Of a stretch of 64,000 nucleotides of DNA, positions 62,933-64,000 are shown one piece after another. The position numbers and the translations under genes are program-made. Source of the DNA: Favolaschia claudopus. Its lineage: Eukaryota > Basidiomycota > Agaricomycetes > Agaricales > Mycenaceae. The notes beneath the pieces are model-generated. The model made no database searches and had not been told where the DNA came from. It saw nothing but the letters and a program-made list of their open reading frames with translations. The DNA lies in contig JAWWNJ010000112.1 of the NCBI GenBank assembly GCA_037176885.1, forward strand, positions 434,001 to 498,000, read 5' to 3'. Position 1 is the stretch's first letter. Each line of letters opens with the position of its first letter.

Positions 62933-63111
62933 GGTCGACGCACATACAGCTAGCTCGCTGTGAGTTGCAACGAGTACACTTGCCGCGGCGACACACCGCT
63001 TCCCGGCAGTTCCCAACTCAATGTCACATTCTGTGACGGACCGTGTCTGTCTCCCAACCTCTCCCAGCCTCCTCCTCAAAATCTTCGCGTTTGCCCGCGT
63101 TATCATACCCC
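62933..63111. promoter_or_regulatory. Bidirectional promoter DSC1/NNF1
   Basis: The two start codons are 179 bp apart on opposite strands. No TATA box or ACGCGT box is visible. Confidence 0.5.
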
Positions 63112-63945
63112 ATGTCCTCACGTAACAACTCAGGAGGTAGTCGACGCTGGAACTACTTTTATTCTGCTCTGGAACTGGCCATACAACGGTCCGCACACAA
63201 GTGGCAGTCAGTTTCGTCTTGAAATTCTCTGTGGATCGACAAATGAACAACCAATTTGAAGATTTGAAGATTTCGCTGAGTGCTTTCCTCTATACGTTGA
63301 AGAGGATAGAGAAGGAGCTCTGCAAACCTTCAACCAAGTCGCTGAGTATATCGAAGCGGCGTCCAAGGTGACTGGCAATACGACATGTCTGTCTGACGTT
63401 TGGGGCCTTACACGAATTTCCGGAGAGCAATCTTGAGGGTATATTCAAAGAGTACGATCTACAAACCAACATCGACATCTTGGACAAGATTGTCACCGAT
63501 GCGAAAGCGCGCAAAGCCTCGGACAATATTGGTCCTAACGTATGGACTTCCAATTTACATCCTCGTTCTGCCGTATGCGGAAGAACAATTCCGATTCTGC
63601 AAGCGCAAGCGGAGCGACTCCGTGAGTCACTGGCGGAGGTAAGAACACTCCCTATAATTGTTTCTCTTTTTTTCTTTCATGATGTTTATTCTTTTCCAGA
63701 TAGAGGCAGAAAATGTCACTCTTGTTTCGAAGCTGGACAGTCAAGTCAAGGAGATCAACAATCTTCGAAATCGTTCCATACAGATACTAGATAATTTCGA
63801 TGAGGTGTGCATCGCTTCACGGAACTTAGGCCCCGTCTCAATTTCTGTGCAGACACACGAAGCTTGGTCGAGTGTGCCAATGGACGAACTACAAACCTGG
63901 ACCGCCCAAATTGCGGAGACCACGACGCCAACATTACGATCCTGA
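63112..63945 (+). CDS. NNF1: Nnf1/PMF1-like subunit of the Mis12 (MIND) kinetochore complex
   Basis: Nnf1 is one of four subunits of the Mis12 complex that joins centromeric chromatin to the Ndc80 complex. The ATG at 63112 gives MSSRNNSGGSRRWNYFYSAL. A 55-nt intron (63207-63261) joins KWQ to FEDFAECFPLYVEEDREGAL, matching the conserved FxxCFP block of Nnf1. After QVAEYIEAASK, a second intron leads to LEGIFKEYDLQTNIDILDKI and VTDAKARKASD. A third joins RLRESLAE to IEAENVTLVSKLDSQVKEIN, a C-terminal coiled coil. The stop is TGA 63943-63945. The length of about 220-230 residues fits. The second intron's acceptor (ttccggag) is less certain. Confidence 0.88.
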
Positions 63946-64000
63946 ACCGGCACCGGAAATTTGTATCATTAATCCTATGTAATATCGTTGTTGTACAAGT

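Overview
The window is nuclear DNA of a filamentous fungus, most likely a basidiomycete of the Agaricomycotina. Almost every gene is cut by many short introns of about 45-75 nt with GT..AG ends. Intergenic gaps are often under 300 bp, both strands are used, and there are no operons. The protein families are typical of fungi: a Slt2-type MAP kinase, a Zn2Cys6 regulator, an F-BAR/DEP/RhoGAP of the Rgd2 type, a Tul1/Dsc1 ligase and DUF1640. All exon joins given here were made by eye from reading frames, splice sites and remembered family motifs. No alignment was run, and assignment below fungal level is inference.

Layout. 0-6 kb: a cell-wall-integrity MAP kinase cut by the left edge, and symplekin/Pta1 (3'-end processing), both on the minus strand. 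6-11 kb: U2AF large subunit, a Cox23-like twin CX9C protein, an SLC35F-type transporter and a small unknown gene. 11.8-21 kb: coatomer beta', a secreted isochorismatase-like hydrolase and a Zn2Cys6 factor. 21-29.6 kb: V-ATPase subunit G and Fis1 head to head, an M50B-like membrane peptidase, a divergent histone H2A/H2A.Z-like gene, AP-1 gamma-adaptin and an unknown acidic protein. 29.8-44 kb: a large CCCH/RING-IBR protein, the Rgd2-like RhoGAP, Pat1, a DUF1640 mitochondrial protein and a UCH-type deubiquitinase. 44-50 kb: an ISWI remodeller and a small membrane protein. 59.9-64 kb: the Tul1/Dsc1 ubiquitin ligase and the kinetochore protein Nnf1.

The accessory part is about 49.7-59.6 kb. It holds an ~860-bp element bounded by inverted CAGAC/GTCTG clusters and an ABCC (MRP-type) transporter that stops inside its second nucleotide-binding domain. 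After these come a 58-bp tandem repeat, a gene-poor repeat stretch and a NADAR/YbiA-like (DUF1768) gene with an apparent frameshift. The rest is a housekeeping block: RNA processing (Pta1, U2AF, Pat1, CCCH protein), membrane traffic (COPI, AP-1), mitochondria (Cox23, Fis1, DUF1640), chromatin (H2A variant, ISWI) and ubiquitin (UCH, RING-IBR, Tul1).

I did not find a clearly new multi-gene system. The best leads are the divergent H2A gene with two ACGCGT boxes upstream, the CCCH/RING-IBR protein that lacks RING2 and carries a tandem exon-intron duplication, the CAGAC-flanked element beside a truncated transporter, and the four or five genes whose first coding exon is only 3-11 nt.
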